Assembly (NCBI GenBank): GCA_003213615.1
Contig: QCMQ01000001.1
Coordinates: forward strand, 124,001 to 188,000
Reading direction: 5' to 3'
Length of the DNA stretch: 64,000 nucleotides
Source: Pelagibacteraceae bacterium AG-422-D23
Lineage (GTDB): Bacteria > Pseudomonadota > Alphaproteobacteria > Pelagibacterales > Pelagibacteraceae
Shown here piece by piece: positions 18,152-27,367 of the stretch. Under the pieces are notes generated by a model. The model was not told the origin of the DNA, did no database searches, and saw nothing but the letters and a program-made list of their open reading frames with translations. Positions within the stretch are counted from its first letter, which is position 1. Every line of letters begins with the position of its first letter. Position numbers and translations under genes: made by a program.

Positions 18152-19219
18152 TTATTTTTTTTTCTCCATTAACCATAAACTGTTTCCCGCAAGAAAATAT
18201 ATTTTTCCATTAACTGGGTTAATCTGTATATCTCTTATTCTCCCAATTTTATCTTTGAAAATAATTGTTTCTTTAATCTTAGATGAATTTTTAAAGTTTA
18301 ATTTTCTCATTGATTTATCTTTTAAAGAAGTAATTAACGCTTCGCCATTCCATTCACTAAATTCTTTTCCCTTATAAATAGTTATAGCACTTGCTGCTAT
18401 TGAAGGTACCCAGTATTGGATTGCCTTGGTAAAACCTTGTTTCCATTTAGGTCCAATCTTTGAGCCTGAATAATTTGTTCCACCCCAACCTAAAATTTTC
18501 CAACCATAATTTTCTCCTTTTTTTATTTCACCAAACCAATCACCACCTTTTGCACCATGATTGCTTGCATAAATTTTTCCATCAAAAGAGGAATAGGTTA
18601 GGCCTTGAGGATTACGAACACCAATTTGATAAATTTCTGGTAACCAATTTGATTTACCTTCAAACTTAGGGTTATCTTTTGGAATACTACCATCTAAATA
18701 AATTCTGATAATACTTCCAGGATGATTTGTCGGATCTTGAGCAATCATACCACCACCTCTTTCACCAGCAGAAGCAAAAAGATAATTGTCTTTTATAGCT
18801 AGTCTTGAACCGAAATGATAACCAGATTCTATTGGTGGTTCAGCTTGAAATATATTTTTGAAATCTAAATTTTTTTTATTTAATTTAGCTTTTGCAATTG
18901 ATGTACTAGTTTTCCAATCCCCTCTATTTTCTGAATAAGAAATCCATAAGTAATTATCTTGGTAAATAATATCTAATAAACCTCCTTGTCCGTGAACAAA
19001 ATAATTTAAGTTATGTTCAACTTCATAAACTTCTTCAGAAATAATATTTACTATTTTTATTTTTCCAGTTTTTTCAGTGATAATAAGCTCTTCATTATTT
19101 ATAAAAGACGATCCCCATGGCTCGTTTAAATCTGCCAATTTTTTAAAAGTAAAATTTTCAGAAAAACTTTTCGATGAAAATATTAAAAAGAAAAATATCG
19201 ATATAAAATATTTGACCAC
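18152..19219 (-). CDS. Exported PQQ-dependent sugar dehydrogenase-like (GSDH/Yli family)
   Basis: A beta-propeller of the glucose/sorbosone dehydrogenase family, about 355 residues, predicted periplasmic. Motifs are LNEPWGSSFINNEELIITEK, HGQGGLLDI, RGGGMIAQDPTNHPGSIIRI and VRNPQGLTY. I prefer the GTG at 19219, one base after the upstream stop, since it gives a clean signal peptide (MVKYFISIFFFLIFSSKSFS); an ATG at 19246 would add nine polar residues ahead of it and overlap the SDR gene. PQQ-dependent members oxidise aldoses; whether this one binds PQQ is not shown, and no PQQ synthesis genes are in view. Confidence 0.82.
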   Translation of the reverse strand: MVKYFISIFFFLIFSSKSFSENFTFKKLADLNEPWGSSFINNEELIITEKTGKIKIVNIISEEVYEVEHNLNYFVHGQGGLLDIIYQDNYLWISYSENRGDWKTSTSIAKAKLNKKNLDFKNIFQAEPPIESGYHFGSRLAIKDNYLFASAGERGGGMIAQDPTNHPGSIIRIYLDGSIPKDNPKFEGKSNWLPEIYQIGVRNPQGLTYSSFDGKIYASNHGAKGGDWFGEIKKGENYGWKILGWGGTNYSGSKIGPKWKQGFTKAIQYWVPSIAASAITIYKGKEFSEWNGEALITSLKDKSMRKLNFKNSSKIKETIIFKDKIGRIRDIQINPVNGKIYFLAGNSLWLMEKKK

Positions 19220-19220
19220 T

Positions 19221-19931
19221 TTATGAAAGTTTAGATCTACCACCATCTACAGCAATTATTTGGCCTGTAACCCAAGAACTATCTTCTGTTAGTAAGAATT
19301 TAGCAAGAGCGGCAGAGTCTTTACCTTCGCCTAATCTTTTAAGGGGGTGTGCTTTTGCAATACCTTCGGCTATAGCAGTATTTTTTAACATTGGCTCTGC
19401 TATTTTAGATTTTGTTAAACTTGGTGCCACACAATTTACTCTTATGTTTGGAGCAAATTCTGCTGCAAGAGAAACCGTCAATCCTTCAACAGCAGCTTTT
19501 GCTGAGGCTATGATTGCATGGTTAGTAAAACCTCTTTGAGCAGCAACGGTTGAAAATAATACTATCGAACCTTTATTTTTTTTTAAACTTTCTTGAAATC
19601 CTTTAATAGCTTCTACAGCAGAATAAAGATTAAGTTTCATGCATTTTTGAAAGTCTTGTTCACTCACCATTCTTATTGGTTTTAAATCAATTGAACCCAC
19701 GCAATAAGCTAGGCCTTTAATTTCAGAAATATCTGATTTAACTTTTTCTATAAACCCATCCTCTAAAACATCTGCAACTGTATGTGAGCATCCAAGTTTT
19801 TCAGAGATAGAACTAAGTTCACTTTCATTTCTTCCAACTAAATGAATATTGTTTCCAGAGTTTTTTAATTGTTCCGCTAAACTTGATCCAATAGAACCTG
19901 TCGCACCAAAAATTACATATTTTTCTGACAT
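19221..19931 (-). CDS. Short-chain dehydrogenase/reductase (SDR)
   Basis: A 236-residue classical SDR oxidoreductase. The nucleotide site is GATGSIGSSLAEQL (residues 9-22), and the C-terminal half has the usual RVNCVAPSLTKS and VTGQIIAVDGGRS. The active-site region is altered: where SDRs have Ser...YxxxK, this one has VLFSTVAAQRGFTNHAIIASAKAAVEG, so the lysine is present but the catalytic Tyr looks replaced by His or Ile. That may change activity. It is the first gene of a three-gene minus-strand run with the sugar dehydrogenase and the MBL hydrolase, all adjacent within two bases. Confidence 0.85.
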   Translation of the reverse strand: MSEKYVIFGATGSIGSSLAEQLKNSGNNIHLVGRNESELSSISEKLGCSHTVADVLEDGFIEKVKSDISEIKGLAYCVGSIDLKPIRMVSEQDFQKCMKLNLYSAVEAIKGFQESLKKNKGSIVLFSTVAAQRGFTNHAIIASAKAAVEGLTVSLAAEFAPNIRVNCVAPSLTKSKIAEPMLKNTAIAEGIAKAHPLKRLGEGKDSAALAKFLLTEDSSWVTGQIIAVDGGRSKLS

Positions 19932-19958
19932 AAAAAATTTTATTAGTTATATTTAATT

Positions 19959-21449
19959 ATGAAGTTATTTTTTATACTTGGTAATCAATTATTTCCAATA
20001 AAATACCTAGACCGCTTCAAAAAAGACCACCTATTTTTTATGGCTGAAGATAAGGGTTTATGCACTTATGAAAAGCATCATAAACAAAAAATTTTATTAT
20101 TTTTATCTTCAATGCGTTCTTATGCTGACGGGTTAAGAAAAAACAAATTTAAATTAGATTATTTTAAAATTGAAGATAAAGAATTTAATGATGATTATTT
20201 AAGAAAATTAAAAAAAATAATTATACAAAAAAAAGTAAAAGAAATTTCAAGTTTTGAAGTAGAGGATAAATTTTTTGAAAAAAAAATTTCACAATTTTTA
20301 AAAAAAGAAAAAATACACTGGAATATTGTTCAAACTCCTATGTTTTTAAATTCAAGAGCTGAATTTAAAATTTATTTATCAAAATCAAAAAAACCTTTTA
20401 TGGCAACTTTCTATAAAGATGTTAGAAAAAAATCAGGGATATTGATGGGTTCGGATGGTAATCCAATCGGAGGGAAATGGAGCTTTGATGAAGATAACAG
20501 AAATAAATTACCTAAAAACATTTCAATTCCTAAATTTCCAAAAATAAATGAAACCAGTCATACAAAAAAACTAAAGCCTATTATTGAAAAGGAATTTAAA
20601 AATCACCCAGGGGGTACAAATAATTTTTGGTTTGCAACTGAATATGAGGACGTTGTTAAACTTTTAAATTTTTTTATAAAAGAAAAATCAAACTTATTTG
20701 GTGATTATGAGGATGCAGTTGATCAAAAAGATAATATTCTATTTCATAGTGCATTAAGTCCTTATATAAATTTAGGTTTAATTACTCCTGAATTTGTTAT
20801 CCAAAAAATTTTAGATTTTCATAAAAAAAATAAAATTAGAATGAATTCTTTAGAGGGCTACATTCGCCAGGTGATTGGTTGGCGAGAATTTATGCGTGGG
20901 ATTTATCAGTCCTATTCTCAAGAAATGGAAACTGGAAATTTTTTTAAACAAAATAGAAAAATGAAAAGTTCTTGGTATGATGGGACCACTGGTCTTCCAC
21001 CTTTGGATTATGCAATTAAAAATGCCGTTAATCATGGTTGGTCACATCACATTGAAAGGTTAATGATCTTATCCAACATTATGAACCTTTGTGAAATTAA
21101 GCCAACAATTGTTTACAAATGGTTCATGGAAATGTTCGTAGACTCTTCAGATTGGGTGATGGTTCCTAATGTTTATGGAATGGGATTATTTAGTGATGGA
21201 GGAATTTTTGCGACCAAACCTTATATTTGTGGATCTGCATATTTTATGAAAATGATGGATTTTAAAAAAGGTGAGTGGTGTAACACTATGGATGGTCTTT
21301 ATTGGAGATTTATTGACCGAAATAGAAAATTTTTTTTAAAAAATCCTCGTCTTTCGATGATGGTAAGAATATTTGATAAAATGAAATCTGATAGAAAAAA
21401 ATTAATTTTATCTGAAGCTGATAAATTTATTAAACTAAATACAATTTGA
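19959..21449 (+). CDS. Deoxyribodipyrimidine photolyase-related protein (PhrB/DPRP type)
   Basis: A 496-residue member of the DPRP branch of the photolyase/cryptochrome family, the bacterial (6-4) photolyase group. The N-terminal alpha/beta domain begins [13 protein letters not shown]; the helical FAD domain includes [18 protein letters not shown] (about 298-316), [16 protein letters not shown] with paired His363-His364 near the lesion site, and [15 protein letters not shown] (420-434). In Agrobacterium PhrB four cysteines hold a [4Fe-4S] cluster; by eye the matching positions here are not Cys (for example DFKKGEWC in place of DYCKDC), although Cys378, Cys424 and Cys441 exist. The stop overlaps the DUF2256 start. 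Confidence 0.87.
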   Translation: MKLFFILGNQLFPIKYLDRFKKDHLFFMAEDKGLCTYEKHHKQKILLFLSSMRSYADGLRKNKFKLDYFKIEDKEFNDDYLRKLKKIIIQKKVKEISSFEVEDKFFEKKISQFLKKEKIHWNIVQTPMFLNSRAEFKIYLSKSKKPFMATFYKDVRKKSGILMGSDGNPIGGKWSFDEDNRNKLPKNISIPKFPKINETSHTKKLKPIIEKEFKNHPGGTNNFWFATEYEDVVKLLNFFIKEKSNLFGDYEDAVDQKDNILFHSALSPYINLGLITPEFVIQKILDFHKKNKIRMNSLEGYIRQVIGWREFMRGIYQSYSQEMETGNFFKQNRKMKSSWYDGTTGLPPLDYAIKNAVNHGWSHHIERLMILSNIMNLCEIKPTIVYKWFMEMFVDSSDWVMVPNVYGMGLFSDGGIFATKPYICGSAYFMKMMDFKKGEWCNTMDGLYWRFIDRNRKFFLKNPRLSMMVRIFDKMKSDRKKLILSEADKFIKLNTI

Positions 21450-21577
21450 TGAAAAAAGAAAATTTACCAACAAAAATTTGTCCAGTTTGTAAAAGACCAT
21501 TTACTTGGCGAAAAAAATGGAAGTTAAATTGGGATAGAGTAAAATATTGTTCCAAGAAGTGTTCTAAGCTAAGCTAA
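21449..21577 (+). CDS. DUF2256 zinc-ribbon-like small protein
   Basis: A 42-residue protein beginning at the ATG that overlaps the photolyase stop (ATGA). It has two Cys pairs, CPVC (residues 11-14) and CSKKC (34-38), flanking the conserved [18 protein letters not shown], which is the DUF2256 pattern. These peptides are often found beside photolyase or cryptochrome genes; their role is unknown, but the four cysteines suggest zinc binding. The last codons lie in a short direct repeat (CTAAG three times, 21564-21578). It is too short for many gene finders. Confidence 0.85.
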   Translation: MKKENLPTKICPVCKRPFTWRKKWKLNWDRVKYCSKKCSKLS

Positions 21578-21582
21578 GCTTA

Positions 21583-22302
21583 GTGAACATAATAGTATTA
21601 CAACATATCAAAATAGAAGATCCAGGTTACATTAAAGATTTAATGTTAGCTGATGGATTTAACTTAACTACCATTGAGTTAGATGAAGGTGAAAAAATAC
21701 CAGACGATTTAAGTAAATTTGATGGAATGTTTTGTATGGGGGGTCCAATGGATACCTATATGGAACAAGAATATCCTTGGTTAATAGAAGAAAAGAAAAG
21801 AATTAAAGAATTTGTTGTGAATTTAAAAAAACCTTATTTAGGTTTTTGTTTAGGTTGTCAGCTTTTAGGAGAAGTAGTTGGTGGAAAAGTGGTTAAATCT
21901 AAACCAGCAGAAATAGGAATTATGGATATTAATTTTTCTAATGAAAAAGATGAAGATAAATTATTTTCAAAATTTCCTAATACGATTAAAAGTTTACAAT
22001 GGCATTCCTATGAGGTTCAAGGCATTGAAAATAATAAAGATGTAACTTTATTAGCTTCGTCCCCAATCACCAAGTATCAAATCTTTAAATATCAAAACCA
22101 TGCTTATGGAATTCAATTCCATATAGAAATAAAAGATTCTACTGTTAATGAATGGGGGTGTGTCCCGGAGTATAAAAAAGCTTTGGAAGATCAGCTTGGT
22201 AATGGTGCGTTAGAAAAGTTTGATCAATCTTCAAAAGATAACATGAAAGATATGAATAACTACTCTACAATCCTTTATAATAATTTTAAAAAACTTTTAT
22301 GA
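21583..22302 (+). CDS. Class I glutamine amidotransferase-like protein
   Basis: A 239-residue GATase1 domain protein starting at GTG 21583. The nucleophile motif is GFCLGCQLLG with Cys89, and the His-Glu pair lies in GIQFHIEIK, so the full Cys-His-Glu triad is present. It is a stand-alone domain of the GMP-synthase-like group, which in other bacteria includes glutamine hydrolases and peptidases; the acceptor is unknown. It sits five bases after the DUF2256 gene and overlaps the next small membrane protein by four bases, so it belongs to the photolyase transcript. Confidence 0.85.
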   Translation: MNIIVLQHIKIEDPGYIKDLMLADGFNLTTIELDEGEKIPDDLSKFDGMFCMGGPMDTYMEQEYPWLIEEKKRIKEFVVNLKKPYLGFCLGCQLLGEVVGGKVVKSKPAEIGIMDINFSNEKDEDKLFSKFPNTIKSLQWHSYEVQGIENNKDVTLLASSPITKYQIFKYQNHAYGIQFHIEIKDSTVNEWGCVPEYKKALEDQLGNGALEKFDQSSKDNMKDMNNYSTILYNNFKKLL

Positions 22303-22520
22303 ATAATAAAATTTTTGAATGGGCAGGAGTTATAACTGCAATATTGTATTCTTTGTTTGTCGCTTTAAATATAGGCATAGAATTTTTTGGGTTTTGTCTA
22401 CTGTTATTGTCAGCCATTTTAATTGGAATTTGGGCCTATAGAGGTGGTCATAGAGGAATTTTATTTTTGCAATTTTTTTATGCAACTGCTGGAATTATTG
22501 GTATGGTTCGTTGGTTTTAA
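22299..22520 (+). CDS. Small membrane protein of unknown function
   Basis: A 73-residue, very hydrophobic protein with two to three membrane helices (about 8-28, 30-47 and 54-70) split by the basic turn YRGGHRG. No family recognised. Translation is coupled to the amidotransferase by an ATGA-type overlap, and its end overlaps the convergent photolyase gene by four bases. Confidence 0.7.
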   Translation: MNNKIFEWAGVITAILYSLFVALNIGIEFFGFCLLLLSAILIGIWAYRGGHRGILFLQFFYATAGIIGMVRWF

Positions 22521-23656
22521 TCAAAGCTTGAAACTATTTTGGGAATATATTTTTTAAAATTAAAAAAACCTTTATTGCAGTATTGCCAAGCCAATTTATC
22601 AAGATTTCTATATAAAAAATCTATCTTTAAATTATTAGAATTTAAAAAATCTAAATTTTCACCTACTGTTGGATACAAACCGTAATAATTTTCAATATTT
22701 TTTAATTCACTTATATCTATAATTTGACAATCAATAGATTGATTTTTTAATCTTTGTTCTTGGTCTTCTATTAAATGAGATTTAAATTTAACTAATTTTT
22801 CACTGAGTTTTATTGCTCTATTTTCATTTTTATTAGAAACTAAGTAAATTTTCTTAAAATTGTTTTCCTTAAAATCAGTGATTTTAAACGAGAGATTATT
22901 TTCAAAAATTAAAAGATTCTTATTCTCAATATTTTGTGGGTTATTGAAATCCTGTTTAATTATTTGGTAAGATTTTTCAGATACTTTTGGAGGAGCATTT
23001 TCATTTAATTTTATATTTTGAAATCTATTGTTAGTGAATTTTTTAATATTCCATTCGCTTGCAAGGTAGTGTTTACCCTGAGTTTGAACTCCAGCCACCC
23101 ATCGCCACCCAAGAGTATTTGATGCTGAATCTCCATCATAAAGATGTTGCATAAAAAATTCCGCTCCCAATTGCCAAGGTAATTCTAGAGTAAAAATCCA
23201 GATACTAGCAAACCACATTCTTGTATGATTATGTAAATAATTATTTTCTTTTAGCTCTTTTACCCATTCATTGAAGCAATCTATTTTTGTTTTTCCTTCG
23301 ATTGCTGCAATATAATCTTTATTATCTCTAAATTCTTTTTTGATTTGATTTAATTCGATAAGATAATCAGCCCAAACATTTGGTCTAAGTTCTAACCAAC
23401 CTTTCCAATAAGTTCTCCACAGAACTTCTTGAATAAACTTTTCATTTTTTGAAAAAGAAAATTTACTCAGAGCTCTCTGAATGACTTCTTGTTCATTAAT
23501 TATTCCATGAGTTATGTATGGTGATAAGCAAGATATGTTGGATCTTTTTCCAGGTCCAAAATCAAAATTTCTTAATTTTGAATACTCTCCAAGATTATTC
23601 TCAACAAAATTATTTAATTGATTTAAGGCCTTAGCCCTTGAAGCTTCAAATATCAT
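22517..23656 (-). CDS. FAD-binding photolyase-like protein with C-terminal alpha/beta domain
   Basis: A 379-residue photolyase/cryptochrome relative. Residues 1-212 are the helical FAD-binding domain: FGPGKRSNISCLSPYITHG (33-51), EVLWRTYWKGWLELRPNVW (77-95), LHNHTRMWFASIWIF (141-155) and the flavin segment DGDSASNTLGWRW (174-186). The usual N-terminal antenna-binding domain is absent. Instead residues 245-355 look like an alternating alpha/beta domain with strands LLIFENN, KIYLVSN and DCQIIDI, then a conserved-looking end (LAWQYCNKGFFNFKKYIPK). Similar architecture exists in other alphaproteobacteria. It may repair DNA or act as a light sensor; it faces a second photolyase homologue 1 kb away. 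Confidence 0.85.
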   Translation of the reverse strand: MIFEASRAKALNQLNNFVENNLGEYSKLRNFDFGPGKRSNISCLSPYITHGIINEQEVIQRALSKFSFSKNEKFIQEVLWRTYWKGWLELRPNVWADYLIELNQIKKEFRDNKDYIAAIEGKTKIDCFNEWVKELKENNYLHNHTRMWFASIWIFTLELPWQLGAEFFMQHLYDGDSASNTLGWRWVAGVQTQGKHYLASEWNIKKFTNNRFQNIKLNENAPPKVSEKSYQIIKQDFNNPQNIENKNLLIFENNLSFKITDFKENNFKKIYLVSNKNENRAIKLSEKLVKFKSHLIEDQEQRLKNQSIDCQIIDISELKNIENYYGLYPTVGENLDFLNSNNLKIDFLYRNLDKLAWQYCNKGFFNFKKYIPKIVSSFD

Positions 23657-23662
23657 TTTAAA

Positions 23663-24043
23663 TTATTTTGATTTTTTTTTCTTCAGACCCAATTTGTCAC
23701 TATGTCTTAATCTTAAAACAACAATTGCTCCAGCGATTAATAAAATTGCAACTGCTTCATAAACAAGTGCAGTAGGGTCCATTTCTTTACCTTGCAAAAT
23801 AATGAATCGCGCTAGTGCGGTAATTGCAATAAGAAGTGGAAGGGTAATACTTATAGATTGTTGGCTCCAAAAAACTCTTACCATTGCTAGAACTTCTAAA
23901 TATAGAAACATTAAAAGCAAATCTGCTAACGTAACTGATTGGTTGGTGAACATGTTTTTAATTTCAATCCCAACAGCAATAACCGTACTGATTAAGATAA
24001 TAACCATTAAAGCTAACTGTAAGTTTTTTGCTATTTTGTCCAT
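23663..24043 (-). CDS. PsiE family membrane protein
   Basis: A 126-residue inner membrane protein with four predicted helices (about 9-28, 38-57, 66-84 and 92-110) and the PsiE pattern LLLMFLYLEVLAMVRVFW in the second helix, then a Lys-rich tail (KLGLKKKKSK). In E. coli psiE is induced by phosphate starvation; its biochemical role is unknown. It overlaps the stop of the preceding gene at one base (TAATG) and is probably co-transcribed with it. No Pho box could be recognised upstream. Confidence 0.82.
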   Translation of the reverse strand: MDKIAKNLQLALMVIILISTVIAVGIEIKNMFTNQSVTLADLLLMFLYLEVLAMVRVFWSQQSISITLPLLIAITALARFIILQGKEMDPTALVYEAVAILLIAGAIVVLRLRHSDKLGLKKKKSK

Positions 24044-24501
24044 TATTTATCTTTACTAAATGGTAGCCATTTTTCAATTGCAGATTTTAAGGGACCATCA
24101 TAAGGAATTGAATAAGAGTTTGGATTTGGACTAGTTAAAACTTCAATTCCTTTTGAAAATACAAATATAAATACTATTACAAACACGATGACCATGATTT
24201 TAAAAGGATCAAAATTTTTTGTTTGAAAAACACTAGCTGATTTTGCTTCTGCTTTATGAAATTGTTTAAAAGTCATATAGACAGCAAATATTAAACCAAT
24301 ATGGGCTAAAAAAAGTCCAGCCCATCCAAATGCAAAAGTTGTGTATGAAAAAATATATAAACTAAAAACTGTGGTCCAAATAAAACTTAAAACTAATAAA
24401 ATTTGTAGTCTAACTGTTTTCGGAAGTGCACGCAGATCATTTTTACTATCGTCAAATAAAATATTTGCAGCATCTTTCATCCAGTTCTTTATTGATTCCA
24501 T
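24043..24501 (-). CDS. Hypothetical membrane protein, three helices
   Basis: A 152-residue protein with membrane helices at about residues 30-50, 56-77 and 101-120, an N-terminal amphipathic segment (MESIKNWMKDAANILF) and a C-terminal part likely outside the membrane (PNPNSYSIPYDGPLKSAIEKW). No family recognised. Coupled to psiE by a one-base overlap, so possibly a functional partner. Confidence 0.65.
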   Translation of the reverse strand: MESIKNWMKDAANILFDDSKNDLRALPKTVRLQILLVLSFIWTTVFSLYIFSYTTFAFGWAGLFLAHIGLIFAVYMTFKQFHKAEAKSASVFQTKNFDPFKIMVIVFVIVFIFVFSKGIEVLTSPNPNSYSIPYDGPLKSAIEKWLPFSKDK

Positions 24502-24558
24502 ACAATGAGGATATAATTTTTGGTGATTTAAACAAATGTCAATTTGTCCTAAACCTAC

Positions 24559-25746
24559 CTATGAACGAAGCTTTTTTTTGTGAAAATTGATAAATCTTTC
24601 AACATTGGATTTATTAAATGACTTGTTTTCTTCAAATGAAACCTTCTTCATTGAATAAGCACTACTATTAGTAATTCTCGATTGAATTGTAATATTTCCT
24701 TTATACAATTTAAGTTTTACTGAGCCATTAACTTTACTTCTTTTTAAATCTACAATTTTTTGAAGTTTATATCTTTCTTTTGAATACCAATAACCATTGT
24801 AAATCAACTCTGCATATCTAGACATTACCTGATCTTTTTTATGCATAGTTTCTTTATCTAAAGTAACAGACTCAATTGCTCGATGAGCATTAATTAAAAG
24901 AGTTCCACCAGGTGTCTCATATACACCTCTAGATTTGATACCTAAAAATCTATTCTCTACTAAGTCAACTCTTCCAATTCCATTTTTTCCTGCTAGGTCA
25001 TTTAGCTTTGTTAATAATTTAGCTGGAGACATTTTTTTTCCATTAATTCCAAAAGGATCACCATTTTTAAAATTGATAGTAACAAACGATGGTTTGCTAG
25101 GTGCTTTTTCTGGAGAAACTGTTCGTTGAAAAATAAATTCTGGTGCAGAATTTTTTGGATTTTCTAAAACCTTGCCTTCAGTTGATGTATGAAATAAATT
25201 GTCATCCACAGAAAAAGGAGGTGCACCTTTTTTATCTTTAGGTATATCTATGCCATGTTTTTTTGCATAATTAATTAAGTCTGTTCTAGATTTTAGTTTC
25301 CAAATTCTCCATGGAGCTATGATTTTAATTTTAGGACCAAAATAATAATAGCCTAATTCAAATCTAACTTGGTCATTGCCTTTACCAGTTGCACCATGCG
25401 AAACTGCATAAGCCTTAAATTTTTTAGCTACTCTTATTTGATCTTTTGCAATAAGGGGTCTTGCTATTGATGTCCCTAATAAATAAATACCTTCATACAT
25501 CGCATGTCCTCTGATCATAGGATAAACGTAGTTCTTAATAAAAATATCTTTCAAATCTTTAATAATTATATTTTTAACACCAAATTTTTTTGCATTAGTT
25601 ATAATTTTTTTTCTATCAATTTCTTGACCTACATCTGCTGTATAACAAATTACATCTGCATCATAATTTTCTTGAAGCCATTTTAAAATTATAGAGGTAT
25701 CGAGCCCTCCAGAATAAGCTAGAACGATTTTCTTTTTTGATTTCAT
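24559..25746 (-). CDS. argG: Argininosuccinate synthase
   Basis: ArgG, 395 residues, joins citrulline and aspartate using ATP in arginine synthesis. The PP-loop is LAYSGGLDTSIILKWL (residues 9-24); later blocks include YLLGTSIARPLIAK, SHGATGKGNDQVRFE and PWRIWKLKSRTDLINYAKKHGI, all typical of the family. Length is normal. It is followed on the same strand, going downstream, by the PsiE pair after a short gap and preceded by the IalB-like gene by four bases. Confidence 0.97.
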   Translation of the reverse strand: MKSKKKIVLAYSGGLDTSIILKWLQENYDADVICYTADVGQEIDRKKIITNAKKFGVKNIIIKDLKDIFIKNYVYPMIRGHAMYEGIYLLGTSIARPLIAKDQIRVAKKFKAYAVSHGATGKGNDQVRFELGYYYFGPKIKIIAPWRIWKLKSRTDLINYAKKHGIDIPKDKKGAPPFSVDDNLFHTSTEGKVLENPKNSAPEFIFQRTVSPEKAPSKPSFVTINFKNGDPFGINGKKMSPAKLLTKLNDLAGKNGIGRVDLVENRFLGIKSRGVYETPGGTLLINAHRAIESVTLDKETMHKKDQVMSRYAELIYNGYWYSKERYKLQKIVDLKRSKVNGSVKLKLYKGNITIQSRITNSSAYSMKKVSFEENKSFNKSNVERFINFHKKKLRS

Positions 25747-25750
25747 TGAA

Positions 25751-26263
25751 TTAACTACAAGCTTTTCTTGAAGCGTTATAAGCTTTAGTAAATCCTAATA
25801 ATGAGTAATGATCAATTGTTTGAGAACCTTGTTGATTGTATCCAGTAATCATAATTCTAGATCCTTTTCTCATTTGTTTGATCATTTTTAATTCAATTTT
25901 ATTGTCAGCAATCCATGCAAAACCTTGTTCTTTAATATCAAATTTAAATTTATTTTTTCCTGAAGCAGCTGTTACCGAATTATTTTTATTAAATTCATAG
26001 CCTGGAGTAACACTTACTTCATTTGAAATATTGTCATTTGGTCTGAAAGCTACAAATAATTTTGCATCTCTTTTATTGGTTTTGGGTGCTTGTAAAATAG
26101 GCAGTGATTGAGCAAAGCATACTTTGCCATCAGAATCAGAAACTACCATTACCTCCCAATCTTTATATTTACCAATCTTTTTAATTTCCTGGGCTGAAAG
26201 TTGGGTAATACCACTTATAAAAAATATTCCTAAAAATATTGTAATTTTTTTAATTATGGACAT
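25751..26263 (-). CDS. Invasion-associated locus B (IalB) family exported protein
   Basis: A 170-residue protein with a signal peptide (MSIIKKITIFLGIFFISGITQLSAQ) and an IalB-like domain: YKDWEVMVVSDSDGKVCFAQS, the central VTPGYEF..., and the C-terminal GSRIMITGYNQQGSQTIDHYSLLGFTKAYNASRKAC, where two cysteines (Cys54 or so and Cys169) may form a disulfide. IalB proteins are common periplasmic proteins of alphaproteobacteria; despite the name no invasion role is implied here. It overlaps the aldo/keto reductase end by ten bases. Confidence 0.82.
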   Translation of the reverse strand: MSIIKKITIFLGIFFISGITQLSAQEIKKIGKYKDWEVMVVSDSDGKVCFAQSLPILQAPKTNKRDAKLFVAFRPNDNISNEVSVTPGYEFNKNNSVTAASGKNKFKFDIKEQGFAWIADNKIELKMIKQMRKGSRIMITGYNQQGSQTIDHYSLLGFTKAYNASRKACS

Positions 26264-27288
26264 GGATTTGGATAAATGGTTTGTACTTGGTTAATTTCTT
26301 TAATGACATCATCAGATAAGTTTACATTTACACTTTCTATATTTGTTTTCAACTGCTCCATTGTAGTTGCTCCAATTATTACACTAGTCATAAAGTCCTG
26401 GATTTCACAAAATTTTAAAGACATTTGAGCTATATCAAGATTATATTTTTTACTTATTTTAAAATATTGTTCAACAGCATCCTCAGTATTTGGTTTTCTA
26501 TACCTTGTCCAGAAATCCCAATCTCTTTCCATTCTTGATCCTTTAGGAAAATTTTTGTTTCTATATTTTCCACTTAAATATCCACTAGCAAGCGGAGAGT
26601 AAGCTAAGCAGCCAATGTTTTCTCTTATCGATACTTCTGACAAGCCAATTTCATAAGTTCTATTTAATAAATTATAAGGATTTTGAATAGATAACATTCT
26701 TGGTAATTTTTTGTCTTTAGATAATTGAAGATAATTTAAAACTCCCCACGGGGTTTCATTTGATAAACCAACATATCTTATTTTACCCTGATCAATATAT
26801 TTATTCAACTCTTCAAGAACATCTTCAAATTTATTCCACTCATTTTCTTTATGAACATAACCAAGTCTTCCAAAATTATTTACATTTCTTTCTGGCCAAT
26901 GCAGTTGATATAAATCTATATAATCAGTTTTAAGTCTTTTAAGACTGTCATTTAAAGCAGATTCTAAATTTGGACCTGTAAAACTATTTTCCCCACTTCT
27001 TAAATAATCTCTCGCTGGGCCAGCAACTTTTGTTGCAAGAATGACTTTGTCTCTTTTTTTAGTTTTTTCAAACCAGTTCCCAATTATTTCTTCTGTATCA
27101 CCATAGGTTTCTTTTCTAGGAGGTACTGCATATAATTCGGCAGTGTCCCAAAAGTTTACTCCTTGATCTAAAGCAAAATCCATTTGTTCAAATGCCTCAA
27201 GTTCAGTATTTTGCTCTCCCCAAGTCATAGTACCGAGACAAATTGTACTTACTTTAATATCAGTATTACCTAAATTTTTGTAATTCAT
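26254..27288 (-). CDS. Aldo/keto reductase, Tas-like
   Basis: A 344-residue NADPH-dependent aldo/keto reductase with a TIM barrel. The catalytic tetrad positions are visible: Asp49 and Tyr54 region in VNFWDTAELYAVPPR, Lys in VILATKVAGPARDY, His in LYQLHWPERN. The C-terminal NADP site has VIIGATTMEQLKTNIES. E. coli Tas and related enzymes reduce small aldehydes and ketones; the true substrate is unknown. It overlaps the downstream IalB gene by ten bases. Confidence 0.92.
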   Translation of the reverse strand: MNYKNLGNTDIKVSTICLGTMTWGEQNTELEAFEQMDFALDQGVNFWDTAELYAVPPRKETYGDTEEIIGNWFEKTKKRDKVILATKVAGPARDYLRSGENSFTGPNLESALNDSLKRLKTDYIDLYQLHWPERNVNNFGRLGYVHKENEWNKFEDVLEELNKYIDQGKIRYVGLSNETPWGVLNYLQLSKDKKLPRMLSIQNPYNLLNRTYEIGLSEVSIRENIGCLAYSPLASGYLSGKYRNKNFPKGSRMERDWDFWTRYRKPNTEDAVEQYFKISKKYNLDIAQMSLKFCEIQDFMTSVIIGATTMEQLKTNIESVNVNLSDDVIKEINQVQTIYPNPCP

Positions 27289-27367
27289 TTGAAATATTAA
27301 GTTAAATTTTTGTTAATCTTTTATGGTATCTTGAATAATTAGTAAAAGAATATATATATTACTTATT

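Noticed and set aside
21564-21583. CTAAG pentanucleotide repeat as a regulatory element
   Set aside because: Three copies only, partly coding the end of the DUF2256 peptide; too short to separate from chance.
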